Shown here in pieces: positions 17,110-26,345 of a DNA stretch of 64,000 nt (its first letter is position 1; each line of letters starts with the position of its first letter). The position numbers and the translations under genes are program-made. The stretch spans positions 620,001 to 684,000 of the forward strand of contig NZ_JAASRW010000002.1 of NCBI RefSeq assembly GCF_011761355.1. The letters run 5' to 3'. This stretch comes from Paenibacillus lupini. Its GTDB lineage: Bacteria > Bacillota > Bacilli > Paenibacillales > Paenibacillaceae. The notes under the pieces were generated by a model, which was not told the DNA's origin, ran no database searches, and saw nothing but the letters and a program-made list of their open reading frames with translations.

Positions 17110-17940
17110 CTAACCTTTTACCGCACCGGCCGTAAGACCACTGACGATGTATTTTTGTCCCGCCAAATAAAGAATAAGAACAGGAATCGACGTCATGACG
17201 AGGTCGGCAAAAATCAGGTTCCAATCACGGCTGTATTTGCCGTAGAAGTTGTAGATCGAAAGCGGCATGGTCCATGTCGAGCTGTCTGTAAGGAAATAGA
17301 GAGGGATCGTGATGTCGTTCCATACCGACATGAAAACCATGATTGCTACTGTTGCATTTACCGGTATGATAAGCGGTGTAATGATTCGGAAGAACACACC
17401 CATCAGGCTAGCGCCTTCCAGGAAAGCAACCTCATCAAGCACTCTTGGTACCGATTTAATAAAACCGCTGTATAAAAAGATACTAAATGCCGTATTTAAA
17501 GCTGCATAAATGAAAATGACACTCGTGATGCTGCCGTAGAAGCCCATCCATTGCACAACTTTGATCGTTGTGATCGTGGACATTGGAGCAATCAGTCCCA
17601 TAAAGAAAAACAGGTACAGGTAGCTTGCAAGCTTGCTGTCGCGTCGCGCCAGTATAAAGGCGGCTGCGGAAGAAGTGATAATATTCAATATGGCGGATAC
17701 CCCAGTAATGACGATACCGTTCAGAAAGGCGCGAGCAAGACCGCCTTCCTTAAATACGGTCACATAGTTAGAGAACATCCATTTGTCCGGTAACCGAATT
17801 TGAAATTTAGAAACCTCAGCACTAGTCATAAACGAACCAAAAATCATAAGCAAAAGCGGAATTATGATGGCTAAGCAAGCGATTAGCAGTAAGATTTCTA
17901 CAAGGTAGTTGCGCAGTGATAATTTTCGAGAGAAACTCAT
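17110..17940 (-). CDS. Carbohydrate ABC transporter permease (MalG/AraQ type)
   Basis: 276 residues, six predicted helices and the EAA-loop region (EVAFLEGASLMGVFFRIITPLIIP) that docks the ATPase. The C-terminal half of a heterodimeric CUT1 sugar channel. Its ATG overlaps the TAA of the partner permease by one base. No ATPase gene is nearby, as usual for CUT1 systems served by a shared MsmX-type ATPase. Confidence 0.93.
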   Translation of the reverse strand: MSFSRKLSLRNYLVEILLLIACLAIIIPLLLMIFGSFMTSAEVSKFQIRLPDKWMFSNYVTVFKEGGLARAFLNGIVITGVSAILNIITSSAAAFILARRDSKLASYLYLFFFMGLIAPMSTITTIKVVQWMGFYGSITSVIFIYAALNTAFSIFLYSGFIKSVPRVLDEVAFLEGASLMGVFFRIITPLIIPVNATVAIMVFMSVWNDITIPLYFLTDSSTWTMPLSIYNFYGKYSRDWNLIFADLVMTSIPVLILYLAGQKYIVSGLTAGAVKG

Positions 17941-18815
17941 TATTCGGTAACCTCCTTACGACGCATGAAGACCAGCAATGGGATTGCAATCAAGCTGACA
18001 ATGAGGAACAGAAGGGTATTGATTGCCGTGCCAAGGCCCCAGTTGCCTTCGCCAAACGCTCGAAGAATAATCGTACCAATAACCTGTGAGGAGTTGCCTG
18101 GACCACCGCTGGTCAAGACGAATACTTCAGAGAAAACTTTCAATCCGCCGATCAGCGTAAGCATCAAGTTAATATTGATGGCAGGCAGCAGAAGCGGAAC
18201 GGTAATGTTCGTAAAACTTCTCCAAGCACCTGCACCGTCAATCGTTGCAGCTTCATAGTATTCCTTCGAGATGGATTGCAGGCCAGCCAGATAGATAGCC
18301 ATTTGGAAGCCAGCGTGCTGCCAGATGGATACCAGAGCAACCGTCCAAATAACAATATGAGGATCGGTCAGCCAAGCCTGGCTTAGGAAGTGAAGGCCGA
18401 TGGCATCAAAAAACTTGTTCACCATACCTTCTGTACGCAGCATAGGGGTAAAGACGATAGAGATTACCAATACGCTTAGAATGGATGGAGAGTAAAATAT
18501 AGCACGAAGGAAATTGCGGGATTTAAGCCGCATATTTAAAGCGATGGCAAGCACAAGGCCAATCACATTTTTTCCGACAACAGTTGCTATTGCAAAAATA
18601 AACGTGTTTTTCAAGGCAAGAATTAAGGTGTCATCCGTGAAGATTTTGTTGAAGTTATCGAGGCCGATAAACTTGATGCCGATACGATCTAAACGCCAGT
18701 CTGTAAAGGAGTAATACAGGCCGATAATTGCCGGTAGTACGAAGAAGACCGTATAGATAAGCAGTGCAGGCCATAAGAGGTAATAGCCGTACATACTTTT
18801 GGAGCGTGTCATCAT
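17940..18815 (-). CDS. Carbohydrate ABC transporter permease (MalF/UgpA type)
   Basis: 291 residues with six helices and an EAA loop (YEAATIDGAGAWRSFTNITVPLLLP). It pairs with the downstream MalG-type permease to import an oligosaccharide delivered by the upstream binding protein. The substrate is unknown. Confidence 0.93.
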   Translation of the reverse strand: MMTRSKSMYGYYLLWPALLIYTVFFVLPAIIGLYYSFTDWRLDRIGIKFIGLDNFNKIFTDDTLILALKNTFIFAIATVVGKNVIGLVLAIALNMRLKSRNFLRAIFYSPSILSVLVISIVFTPMLRTEGMVNKFFDAIGLHFLSQAWLTDPHIVIWTVALVSIWQHAGFQMAIYLAGLQSISKEYYEAATIDGAGAWRSFTNITVPLLLPAININLMLTLIGGLKVFSEVFVLTSGGPGNSSQVIGTIILRAFGEGNWGLGTAINTLLFLIVSLIAIPLLVFMRRKEVTE

Positions 18816-18937
18816 TTCTCATCCCACCAAATTTGTTGATTTTATGTTCTAGTTCTTCTGCTCGGTTTTTTAGAAGGAGCGGCCGCTGTCTGAACAGCAG
18901 CCGCATGTAAGTCTTTAACTTGCTTTATTGTTGTTGC

Positions 18938-20248
18938 TTAGAAGCCAGCTTCGCCTTTGTCCTTCATCAGCTCAGCAAACTTCTCATTCCAGGCTTGAAG
19001 TACTTTTTGGGACGATATGCTGCCTGTGAACTGGTCTTGAAGGCTTCTGTACAGCTCACTGCGGTCAACCAGCATGAAAGCGTCCATCGTCATAGCAACT
19101 TTTTTAGGTGTAATATAGTTGTCCAAAATTTCTTGCTTGTAAGCAGGAAGCTCTGGCGTTGTTACGTCGCTGAAATTGGATACATAGCTTTGGTTATTCA
19201 CAATTTCTTGCGCAACTTCTTTAGTTGCAATGAAGTCAAGGAATTTTTTAGCTTCTTCGATATGCTTCGCTTTTTTCGGAATAAACAACTGGCCGCCAAG
19301 CGGACTTGCGCCAAGGTAAGCGTCGCCGCTGTTGTCCGTAGGGTAAGCGAACAGGCCAAGGTTCATGTTAGCATCCTGTTGCTGAACCGATTCGATCAGC
19401 CAGTCACCCATGAACATCATCGCTACTTCCTTGTTCAGGAATTTACCTGCAGCCATGTCATAGCTGTCACTCAATACGTCAGTATTGGTGTAGCCTTTTT
19501 TATACAGATCATATTGCTGGTCAAGGATCGTTTGGAACGCTGGAATATCCGTCCATTTTTTCTTGTTTGCATTCAGATCGTCAAAGAGTGTAGGCTCGTT
19601 TTTAGCCGCGTATTCACCAAATGCTGCGCCTGGCATAACGTTAGCCGCCCAGTTGTCTTTAAATGGCATAAAGATTGGCGTGTAGCCTGCTGCTTTAATT
19701 TTCTCGCAAGCCGCAAGGAACTCGTCATAGGTTTTTGGAACTTCAAGGCCAAGCTCTTTGAAGATATCTTTGTTATAGACAACCCCTTGCATACCCGTAT
19801 CTTGGCTTACATGGAAGCTGTAAATATGGCCGTATGCGGACAGGACGTCTTTGTTCTGAAGACGGCTGACCCAAGGCTGGTCATCCAGAGTTTCAAAGTT
19901 ACGCTCGAGATTAAGGTCAGTTGTTGCGCTAGCCAGGTTGTATTGCAGAACGTCCGGCGTTTCGTTAACAGCCAGCTTTGTTTGGAGCACGGTTGATGTT
20001 TGTTCTGCTGGAAGCAGCTGTAAATTGACTTTGATGTTCGTTTGTTTCTCGAATTCATCGAGCAGGTCTTGCTGTACAAATGCAGAGTCTTGCGAGCTTT
20101 TGGATAGAGCAAGCTCAATCGTTACTTTTTTGCCGCTTCCGGTGCTTCCGCTTTCTGAATTCGAGTTATTGCTTCCACATGCTGCTAGCGATAGAGCTAG
20201 TACTGCGCTTACTGCGCCTAATGATAGCTTACGTGTTGTTTGGTTCAT
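18938..20248 (-). CDS. Sugar-binding lipoprotein of CUT1 ABC importer
   Basis: 436 residues. Signal peptide with lipobox LSLAAC, then a Ser/Gly/Asn-rich tether and a family 1 solute-binding domain (VVYNKDIFKELGLEVPKTYDEFL; a mid-domain MMFMGDWLIES; PLGGQLFIPKKAKHIEEAKKFLDF). First gene of the binding protein-permease-permease operon. It is divergent from the YesM/YesN-type two-component genes, the usual arrangement for an oligosaccharide system induced by its own sensor. A cre-like box sits 40 bases upstream of its start, suggesting carbon catabolite repression. Confidence 0.93.
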   Translation of the reverse strand: MNQTTRKLSLGAVSAVLALSLAACGSNNSNSESGSTGSGKKVTIELALSKSSQDSAFVQQDLLDEFEKQTNIKVNLQLLPAEQTSTVLQTKLAVNETPDVLQYNLASATTDLNLERNFETLDDQPWVSRLQNKDVLSAYGHIYSFHVSQDTGMQGVVYNKDIFKELGLEVPKTYDEFLAACEKIKAAGYTPIFMPFKDNWAANVMPGAAFGEYAAKNEPTLFDDLNANKKKWTDIPAFQTILDQQYDLYKKGYTNTDVLSDSYDMAAGKFLNKEVAMMFMGDWLIESVQQQDANMNLGLFAYPTDNSGDAYLGASPLGGQLFIPKKAKHIEEAKKFLDFIATKEVAQEIVNNQSYVSNFSDVTTPELPAYKQEILDNYITPKKVAMTMDAFMLVDRSELYRSLQDQFTGSISSQKVLQAWNEKFAELMKDKGEAGF

Positions 20249-20288
20249 GTTTTTCTCCCCTCATGGTGCCCTTTGTTGTATCTTTGAT

Positions 20289-20302
20289 TGAATCCGTTTA
20301 CA
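20289..20302 (-). promoter_or_regulatory. CcpA cre-like site ahead of the sugar importer
   Basis: Plus strand TGAATCCGTTTACA matches the consensus TGWNANCGNTNWCA at every defined position except one. It lies in the 5' region of the importer operon, 40 bases before its ATG; ccpA itself is in this window. Confidence 0.55.
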
Positions 20303-20399
20303 ATCCAATTGTAGGTTTTTTTCACCTGGAGGTACATGTTTGACCTTTACCATTGCTGTGTAAAATTCTGAACTAATATCGAATCGGAGGCTATCATTC

Positions 20400-22169
20400 T
20401 TGAAAGGCGTCAGCAAGAAAATCAGATTTGTTCCCAGGCAGACCAGCCTTCAAACGAAAGTAGTTCTTATGTTTCTAATCTTGCTTTTGTTTGTAGTATG
20501 CTGTTTTTTGGCCTATGTCAATTGGCAGGTAATCAGGCCGCTCAAGGAAAACAATGAAAAAGAAAAGCAGCTTACGGCCGCTAAAATCAGCGGACAGCTG
20601 GACCAATATATTAAAAACCAGAATCAGCTGTCTCAGCGCGTTTTGTCTAACGAGCAAGTTACAGCAGCCTTATCTGGAGGTTATCATTCAGGGGATTCAG
20701 CAGAAGGTCTGACTCAGAGCCGAATTTTGAAAAGGATGATGTTTGAGGCTATCGGACCCAGCGTAGATATACGAGATATGATCATCTACGATCTCGAAGG
20801 GCGGGCGCTTTCATCCTACATCGGTTATCCGACCAACCCGGTGAAGATCGAACCAGAGCTGAAGAGTGAAATGGATAATAACGACTATATTTTATACCAG
20901 CAGCCTAATGGCATAACGGCATTTGATAGAGCAATCATCAATCAGAATGGCCAGATTTTTGGCTATCTATCCATTCAATTGGATCAATCCGAGCTGCAGC
21001 TTCCAACGGAAGATGTTGCGGTTGGTGACGTTTATATCATGGACCAGGAGCATCAATTCATTGCCCGCTCACAAAATGCAGATAAGCCAAGTGATCTGGA
21101 GCTTCTTGAGGCAGATCCAGTGACCAGCGGCATGTATTTGGACGACCGTTCCAATTATGTCGCCTATAATCAATCGGCCAGCACCGGCTGGACAACCTAT
21201 GTTGTAACTCCAAAGCACGCCGTGCTTGGACCGGTCAATTCTGTCCAATATTTATCAATTGCGTTTATATCCATACTGATGCTGTTTTCATTCGTGTATA
21301 TTTATTTCAGTACCCGGAATCTGCTGCTGCCGATTCGAAAGCTGCGAGGCCAAATCTCACGCATTAACTATAGCAATCTGGATGTCAAAGTGGACAACCG
21401 GTCTCATAACAACGAGTTGATCGCTTTAAGTGATTCCTTCCAGGAGCTGTTAGGCCGTCTTCAGCAATCGATCGAAAACGAAAAGCTGGCGCTGCAGGAA
21501 GAAATGAAGGCGAGAAACTCGGCTCTTCAATCGCAAATCGCGCCGCATTTTATTCACAATGTGCTATATTTGATTAGCATTGCCGCCCAGGAGGGCAAAA
21601 ACAATGCGGTATCAGATATGTGCAAGCATCTGTCCGATTCCTTGCGTTATATTGTTACGTCTCCCTATCAGCACGTCTCATTGACGGAAGAACTGGAGCA
21701 TATCCGTAACTATTTATCGCTTGTCCAACAAAATTATGAAAACGACCTGGAATGGGAAATTATCGCAGATGATGCAGCTGCAAACCTTATTCAGCTTCCA
21801 AGGCTGGTCATCCAGCCGTTCGTTGAAAATTGCATCGAGCATGCATTTACGAATACCGATCCGCCGTGGCGCATCAAAATTCTGGTGAAGCTGTATAACG
21901 GGATTTGGGCGATCGAAATCAGTGATAATGGTGAAGGTATTGAAGCTGGTAAGATTAATGAAATCATGAATAATATTTCGAATTCCGAAGCGAGGGAGCA
22001 TGAGCTCCATATGCCGACAAGCTTTGGAAATATGGGAATTGTGAATACGGTGAATCGGTTGAAGCTGATGTATAAGAACCGGCTATTTTTCAACCTGTAC
22101 AATAACTCGGGGGAGGACAAGGGCTCAACCGTACAAATTATCGCCTCTCTCACAAAAGATTTTTACTAG
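20400..22169 (+). CDS. YesM-type sensor histidine kinase
   Basis: 589 residues. Helix 1 (VVLMFLILLLFVVCCFLAYV, about 22-41), an external sensor domain, helix 2 (about 280-300), HAMP, then a His_kinase domain with QIAPHFIHNVL (phosphoacceptor His near 383) and a HATPase (NCIEHAF; SDNGEGI; FGNMGIVNTVNRL). The family senses oligosaccharides or the binding protein-ligand complex and phosphorylates an AraC-type regulator. The start codon is a TTG at 20400 with CGGAGG upstream. The TAG stop is also the first three bases of a 68-bp tandem repeat. Confidence 0.92.
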   Translation: MKGVSKKIRFVPRQTSLQTKVVLMFLILLLFVVCCFLAYVNWQVIRPLKENNEKEKQLTAAKISGQLDQYIKNQNQLSQRVLSNEQVTAALSGGYHSGDSAEGLTQSRILKRMMFEAIGPSVDIRDMIIYDLEGRALSSYIGYPTNPVKIEPELKSEMDNNDYILYQQPNGITAFDRAIINQNGQIFGYLSIQLDQSELQLPTEDVAVGDVYIMDQEHQFIARSQNADKPSDLELLEADPVTSGMYLDDRSNYVAYNQSASTGWTTYVVTPKHAVLGPVNSVQYLSIAFISILMLFSFVYIYFSTRNLLLPIRKLRGQISRINYSNLDVKVDNRSHNNELIALSDSFQELLGRLQQSIENEKLALQEEMKARNSALQSQIAPHFIHNVLYLISIAAQEGKNNAVSDMCKHLSDSLRYIVTSPYQHVSLTEELEHIRNYLSLVQQNYENDLEWEIIADDAAANLIQLPRLVIQPFVENCIEHAFTNTDPPWRIKILVKLYNGIWAIEISDNGEGIEAGKINEIMNNISNSEAREHELHMPTSFGNMGIVNTVNRLKLMYKNRLFFNLYNNSGEDKGSTVQIIASLTKDFY

Positions 22170-22369
22170 GATTATGCTTACGAAGCAACAATTGTCACAA
22201 TTCGCCCAAGAAGGGCTCATAAGGGCAACAATTCTAGGATTATGCTTACGAAGTAAGAATTGTCACAATTCGCCCAAGAAGGGCTCATAAGGGCAACAAT
22301 TCTAGGATTATGCTTACGAAGTAAGAATTGTCACAATTCGCCCAAGAAGGGCTCATAAGGCAACAATTC
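22167..22369 (+). repeat. Three tandem copies of a 68-bp hairpin-rich repeat
   Basis: Copies at 22167-22234, 22235-22301/2 and 22303-22369 (68, 68 and 67 bases, the last lacking one G). Each begins TAGGATTATG and contains the inverted repeat CTTAC-GAA-GTAAG (altered to CTTACGAAGCAAC in copy 1), GAATTG-TCA-CAATTC, GCCC-AAGAA-GGGC, and a closing CAACAATTC. The last copy runs directly into TTTTTAGGAGG, the ribosome site of the response regulator. The unit shares CTTACGAAGTAAGAATTG and CAATTCTTTTTAGGAGG with the 50.7 kb locus. Confidence 0.95.
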
Positions 22370-22388
22370 TTTTTAGGAGGAGAAGTCT

Positions 22389-23900
22389 ATGTTTACCGCC
22401 TTGATTGCAGAAGACAGCAAGCCGATACTACGTAATATCAAGGCGCTTCTCGAATCATCGGAACTGCCGATCCAAATCGTCGCAACCGCCTATAATGGGG
22501 AAGAGGCACTGGATTATATGAAAAAGCAGCCCGTCGACATCCTGATTACCGATATCCGGATGCCTAAGCTGGACGGGCTAGGACTTATCGAGCAGGCGAA
22601 GAAGCTGCATTCGTCGCTGAAAGTTATACTCATTAGCAGCTACAGCGATTTTGAATATACGCGCAAAGCGATTAATTTACAGGTGTTTGATTATTTGCTG
22701 AAGCCTGTAGAGCGGAACCAATTGATTGAGGTTATGGAACGGATCGTTGATTCGCTCGCAGAAAAGCTGGAATATAGCATTGATCTCTTGAAGTCGATTG
22801 TGCCTGCTGCTTCTCTATCAGGCTTGCGTCTTGGACCACAATTTCATGAACAATCTGTTTCGCTGTTTCTGATTGGAAGGCAGCCGTTTAGCCCGAATTT
22901 GGGCAATTGGAAGTCGGAAACGCTGCAAACGGTGCTCCAAGCCGTTTGCGAGCCGCAAAGCTGCTGGCTGTTTCCTGCTAAGGATTCGGACCGTTATATT
23001 GTTTTTGTCCAGTCCGCTTTGAAGGAGCGGTTCGCTACAACGATTGCTTGGATGGAATCCATTGAACGTCAGCTGCTAAGTGTTGGTATTGAAATCGCCA
23101 TGGCGGGCCGATTCCAGCCCGTTGATATGAACCAGCTGCAGCTTCAATATGACAGATTGAAATATTTACTCGATCAAGAAACGCTGCTTGATAAAAGAGT
23201 GCTGCTGGATACGGATTATCGCATTCCTGAACAAGTTGGGAAGGAAGAGATTATTAGAAGCTTTACCGATATGATCGAACAGCGCCAGTCACAGCCATTC
23301 CTGATGAAGCTCCGTGAGTATCTGCAAATCTCTTATAACGAGCATACCCGTTATTACGATTTGGCGAAGCTTGTAGCCGCGATCGGAGATGCTTTTGTCC
23401 ATGCTTTGCCGAGCAACGGACCGGAGGAAAGGCTGGCAGCGGCAGTAGCTGTCAAAGAAATGCTTGAGCAAGACAGCTACCAGAGATTCTGTGAGCAATG
23501 TCTGGACTGGTGTGCCCTCAACTTTGAACAGCTGCAATTGCGTAACCGGAAAAGCGGAGAAGAGTTGTTTGAGCAGATGGATGCTTACGTGCAGCTCCAT
23601 AAATTTTCGCAGCTTTCCATCAATGATCTGGCTGCCAAATTCCATGTCAGTGCGTCATATGTGAGCCGGATCATAAAACGTTATACGAACACAACATTTG
23701 TTCAATATTACATGGAGCTGAAGATCGAGGAAGCCTGCAAACAGCTGCGCGTTAAGCCAGATTTGAAAATCAAGGAGCTTGCAGATGCGCTTTCCTTCTG
23801 TGACCAGCATTATTTCTCCCGTGTGTTCAAGGATCATACAGGATTAAGCCCAAGCGAGTATAAGGAGCAGCATGCCGGCTTAGAGAGCTTGTTGGAATAG
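22389..23900 (+). CDS. YesN-type response regulator with AraC DNA-binding domain
   Basis: 503 residues. N-terminal receiver with phosphoacceptor D55 (LITDIRMPKLDG), conserved K near 105 (LLKPVERNQ), a ~270-residue linker region, and a C-terminal AraC double helix-turn-helix (INDLAAKFHVSASYVSRIIKRY; IKELADALSFCDQHYFSRVFKDHTGLSPSEY). It very likely receives phosphate from the upstream kinase and activates the divergent sugar importer. The 220-base gap to the kinase gene is filled with the tandem repeats; AGGAGGAG precedes the ATG. Confidence 0.95.
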   Translation: MFTALIAEDSKPILRNIKALLESSELPIQIVATAYNGEEALDYMKKQPVDILITDIRMPKLDGLGLIEQAKKLHSSLKVILISSYSDFEYTRKAINLQVFDYLLKPVERNQLIEVMERIVDSLAEKLEYSIDLLKSIVPAASLSGLRLGPQFHEQSVSLFLIGRQPFSPNLGNWKSETLQTVLQAVCEPQSCWLFPAKDSDRYIVFVQSALKERFATTIAWMESIERQLLSVGIEIAMAGRFQPVDMNQLQLQYDRLKYLLDQETLLDKRVLLDTDYRIPEQVGKEEIIRSFTDMIEQRQSQPFLMKLREYLQISYNEHTRYYDLAKLVAAIGDAFVHALPSNGPEERLAAAVAVKEMLEQDSYQRFCEQCLDWCALNFEQLQLRNRKSGEELFEQMDAYVQLHKFSQLSINDLAAKFHVSASYVSRIIKRYTNTTFVQYYMELKIEEACKQLRVKPDLKIKELADALSFCDQHYFSRVFKDHTGLSPSEYKEQHAGLESLLE

Positions 23901-23911
23901 AATCCAAACGA

Positions 23912-23956
23912 AAGAAGTGGTGCAAGGATGGATTATCCTTGCACCGCTTCTTTTTT
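23912..23956 (+). terminator. Terminator of the two-component operon
   Basis: AGAAGTGGTGCAAGGAT / ATCCTTGCACCGCTTCT stem followed by TTTTTT. Confidence 0.9.
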
Positions 23957-24073
23957 CTATAAAAAACGAAGAGGATTCAAATAAGAGATTTAGATTTGCT
24001 TTTCAATTATACGAAACTTTTCCCAAATTATGGAGTAGAATAATAGATTCATAAATTGGGAGGGATATGGAAA

Positions 24074-26191
24074 TTGAAATTGTTATCGTACAAACCAAAG
24101 TTCTCCGTATGGTCGAAAACACTAATAGCATCGCTCGCCGCATTTACTGTACTTTCCTCGTCAGCTATGGCGGCAGCGCCGCATACGACGGCAGCTACAC
24201 AGCCGGTCGCGTTAAACGCGGATACGGCAAATACATTTCTGGACAACTTTTTTAAATCAGATGCGGCTAAGCCTTATTACGTCGGGGCATCTGTTGTCAT
24301 TGTCAAGGCCGGGGAAGTGGTGGCACAAAAGGGATATGGCGTATCGGACAAAACAAGCGGGAAAGCCGTCGATCCAGCTTCCACCGTCTTTCGTATCGCT
24401 TCCGTTTCCAAAACCTTTACGGCTGCAGCCATCATGCAGCTCGTTGAGCAGAGCAAGATCAAACTGAATGAGAGCTTTTTGACGTATCTTCCGGGGTACA
24501 CGATCGAAAATCCGTTCGACAAGCCAGTAACCGTATCAGATCTGCTTACCCATAAGTCTGGGCTTAAAAATCGCGAAATTCAGGCGGAAGACATGTTGCC
24601 AGATAATCTGGGCAAAACCTTCAGCATGGCTGATTATGCCCGCGAGCATATGCCGCCAGTCGTCCGCGAGCCGGGTACGGCTTACATGTACGACAACTTT
24701 GGTTATTTGCTGCTTGGACTGATAGTGGAGAAAGTGAGCGGAGTTCCATTTGAAACATATATGGACGAGAAGTTATTCGGGCCGCTCGGCATGGATAACA
24801 GCGGGTTTCTGCTAGAAGGCGCGCTGAAGGATAACCTGGCGACCGGTTATACTGCTTCAGGAGAACCGGTACCGCTGTACGGCCTCAAGCCAACCGTCCT
24901 GCCGGAAGGCGGCATGCTGACGACGGCAGAGGATGTAGGCAAGTTTATGATCGCGTTCCTGAACGGCGGGGCAGCGGGATCAAGCCGCATTTTGTCCAAG
25001 GATACGGTGACGTCGATGGAGCAATATCGTTCCTATATTCATCCGCTGCTGCCAGACACGACGTATGGCTTTGAAGCGCCATTTCAGATTCCGGGAGCGG
25101 GCGCAAGCTCCAAAATTGTGACCAAAGCAGGCGACATGACCGACTTCAGCTCTTATATGTTCCTTATTCCTGAGCAAAATACCGGCGTATTCCTGACCTA
25201 CAACAAGCAAGGTCCGCTGCGCAACTTGTTTTACCCGCAATTTATCCAGACCTTCTTCCCGCAGTATGCGGCTCCTGCCGACCTGAAGGATTACAAGCCT
25301 CAAAGCACCGAAGAGCTTAGCCGTTTCGCAGGTTATTACGCCGATATCCGGTCCAAGGTGCTGGTGTCGGGAATTAATGACGATGAAAGCGCTCTGACGA
25401 TCAGCGATTCGTATCTAGGTCCACGTACGCTGAAACAAGTAGACGATAACTTGTTTATCGATGATTTGACGCAGCAGTTCACCGCCTTTATGCTGGATGG
25501 CGATGGCAAGGTTCTGTATATGAAGGAGCCGTATTTAAATCCGCTTGGTTATGCCCAAAAAGGCGTAGAGGCGTCAGGATATGCTGATGTGGACAAGAAT
25601 CATCCGTACGCCAAATATATTTTCATGCTGCAATCGCTTGGTTATTTACCAAATGATACGAATCAGGTGAATTTCCATTCTGAAGAAGGGGTTACTCGCG
25701 GACAATTCGTGCAGGACGTGCTTTCAATGTCCGGTGTACAAGATCAGCAGTTTGACACGTATGCCTTTAACGATATTAAGGATCATCCCGCAGCGCCGTA
25801 CATACAGGTTGCTGCTATGATGGGCATGGTAAAAGGAGACGGCAAGGGTAGCTTTAAGCCGGATCAGGTGATTAGCCGCGAAGAGGCGGCTGCGATGATT
25901 CAACGCGTATTTGTCCTGCAATATCCAACAGTTTCGTTCAATGATGTGAAATTGTCCGGCAAGACCGATCCTTGGGCTGTTCCTGCGGTCCAAATGATGG
26001 TGGCACTTGGCATCTATGGTCCAGAGGTCACGAAAGCTGCCGACGGCACGGTCGATTTCCATTCGAAGGAGGTATTAAATAAAGGTGAGGAAGCAGCCAT
26101 TCTTTATTCGCTTATGCTTCAGCCAACCGATCTGATTGTAGCCAGCATGCAGCAAAACGGCGTGAAAACGCTTGTTAAGGACGCTGCTTAA
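24074..26191 (+). CDS. SLH-anchored serine hydrolase (beta-lactamase / DD-peptidase family)
   Basis: About 705 residues. Signal peptide ending AMAAA, then a class C beta-lactamase-like domain with catalytic SVSK (S-x-x-K), YDN as the Y-x-N motif and a T-K-A-G element, then three SLH repeats in the last ~190 residues (YADVDKNHPYAKYIFMLQ; FNDIKDHPAAPYIQ; FNDVKLSGKTDPWAVPAV). It is predicted to be displayed on the wall and to act on peptidoglycan stem peptides or another ester/amide substrate; true beta-lactam hydrolysis cannot be claimed. The start chosen is TTG at 24074, 9 bases after GGGAGGG. An ATG at 24067 is out of frame. Confidence 0.88.
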   Translation: MKLLSYKPKFSVWSKTLIASLAAFTVLSSSAMAAAPHTTAATQPVALNADTANTFLDNFFKSDAAKPYYVGASVVIVKAGEVVAQKGYGVSDKTSGKAVDPASTVFRIASVSKTFTAAAIMQLVEQSKIKLNESFLTYLPGYTIENPFDKPVTVSDLLTHKSGLKNREIQAEDMLPDNLGKTFSMADYAREHMPPVVREPGTAYMYDNFGYLLLGLIVEKVSGVPFETYMDEKLFGPLGMDNSGFLLEGALKDNLATGYTASGEPVPLYGLKPTVLPEGGMLTTAEDVGKFMIAFLNGGAAGSSRILSKDTVTSMEQYRSYIHPLLPDTTYGFEAPFQIPGAGASSKIVTKAGDMTDFSSYMFLIPEQNTGVFLTYNKQGPLRNLFYPQFIQTFFPQYAAPADLKDYKPQSTEELSRFAGYYADIRSKVLVSGINDDESALTISDSYLGPRTLKQVDDNLFIDDLTQQFTAFMLDGDGKVLYMKEPYLNPLGYAQKGVEASGYADVDKNHPYAKYIFMLQSLGYLPNDTNQVNFHSEEGVTRGQFVQDVLSMSGVQDQQFDTYAFNDIKDHPAAPYIQVAAMMGMVKGDGKGSFKPDQVISREEAAAMIQRVFVLQYPTVSFNDVKLSGKTDPWAVPAVQMMVALGIYGPEVTKAADGTVDFHSKEVLNKGEEAAILYSLMLQPTDLIVASMQQNGVKTLVKDAA

Positions 26192-26209
26192 CGGTAAGTG
26201 AAGCAACTT

Positions 26210-26284
26210 AAAAAGCAGCCTCCCGCCGGGAGTTCCGCCCGTATCAAACAGATCGGTGCGGCTCCCTCGGAGAGGCTGCTTTTA
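26210..26284 (+). terminator. Terminator after the SLH hydrolase
   Basis: AAAAGCAGCCTC / GAGGCTGCTTTT enclosing a ~50-base GC-rich loop, followed by T-rich sequence. Confidence 0.7.
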
Positions 26285-26345
26285 TTTGTGTTTAATTTAC
26301 TGACTATGAAATAGTTTTCGAATTCAAGATCCTCCCCCAGTTTAG

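Noticed and set aside
18920..19996. 358-codon frame antisense to the sugar-binding lipoprotein
   Set aside because: Aromatic/Cys-rich nonsense composition and fully within a clear gene.
22167..22369. Tandem repeats considered as a CRISPR array
   Set aside because: Units are contiguous with no unique spacers, and no cas genes are present.
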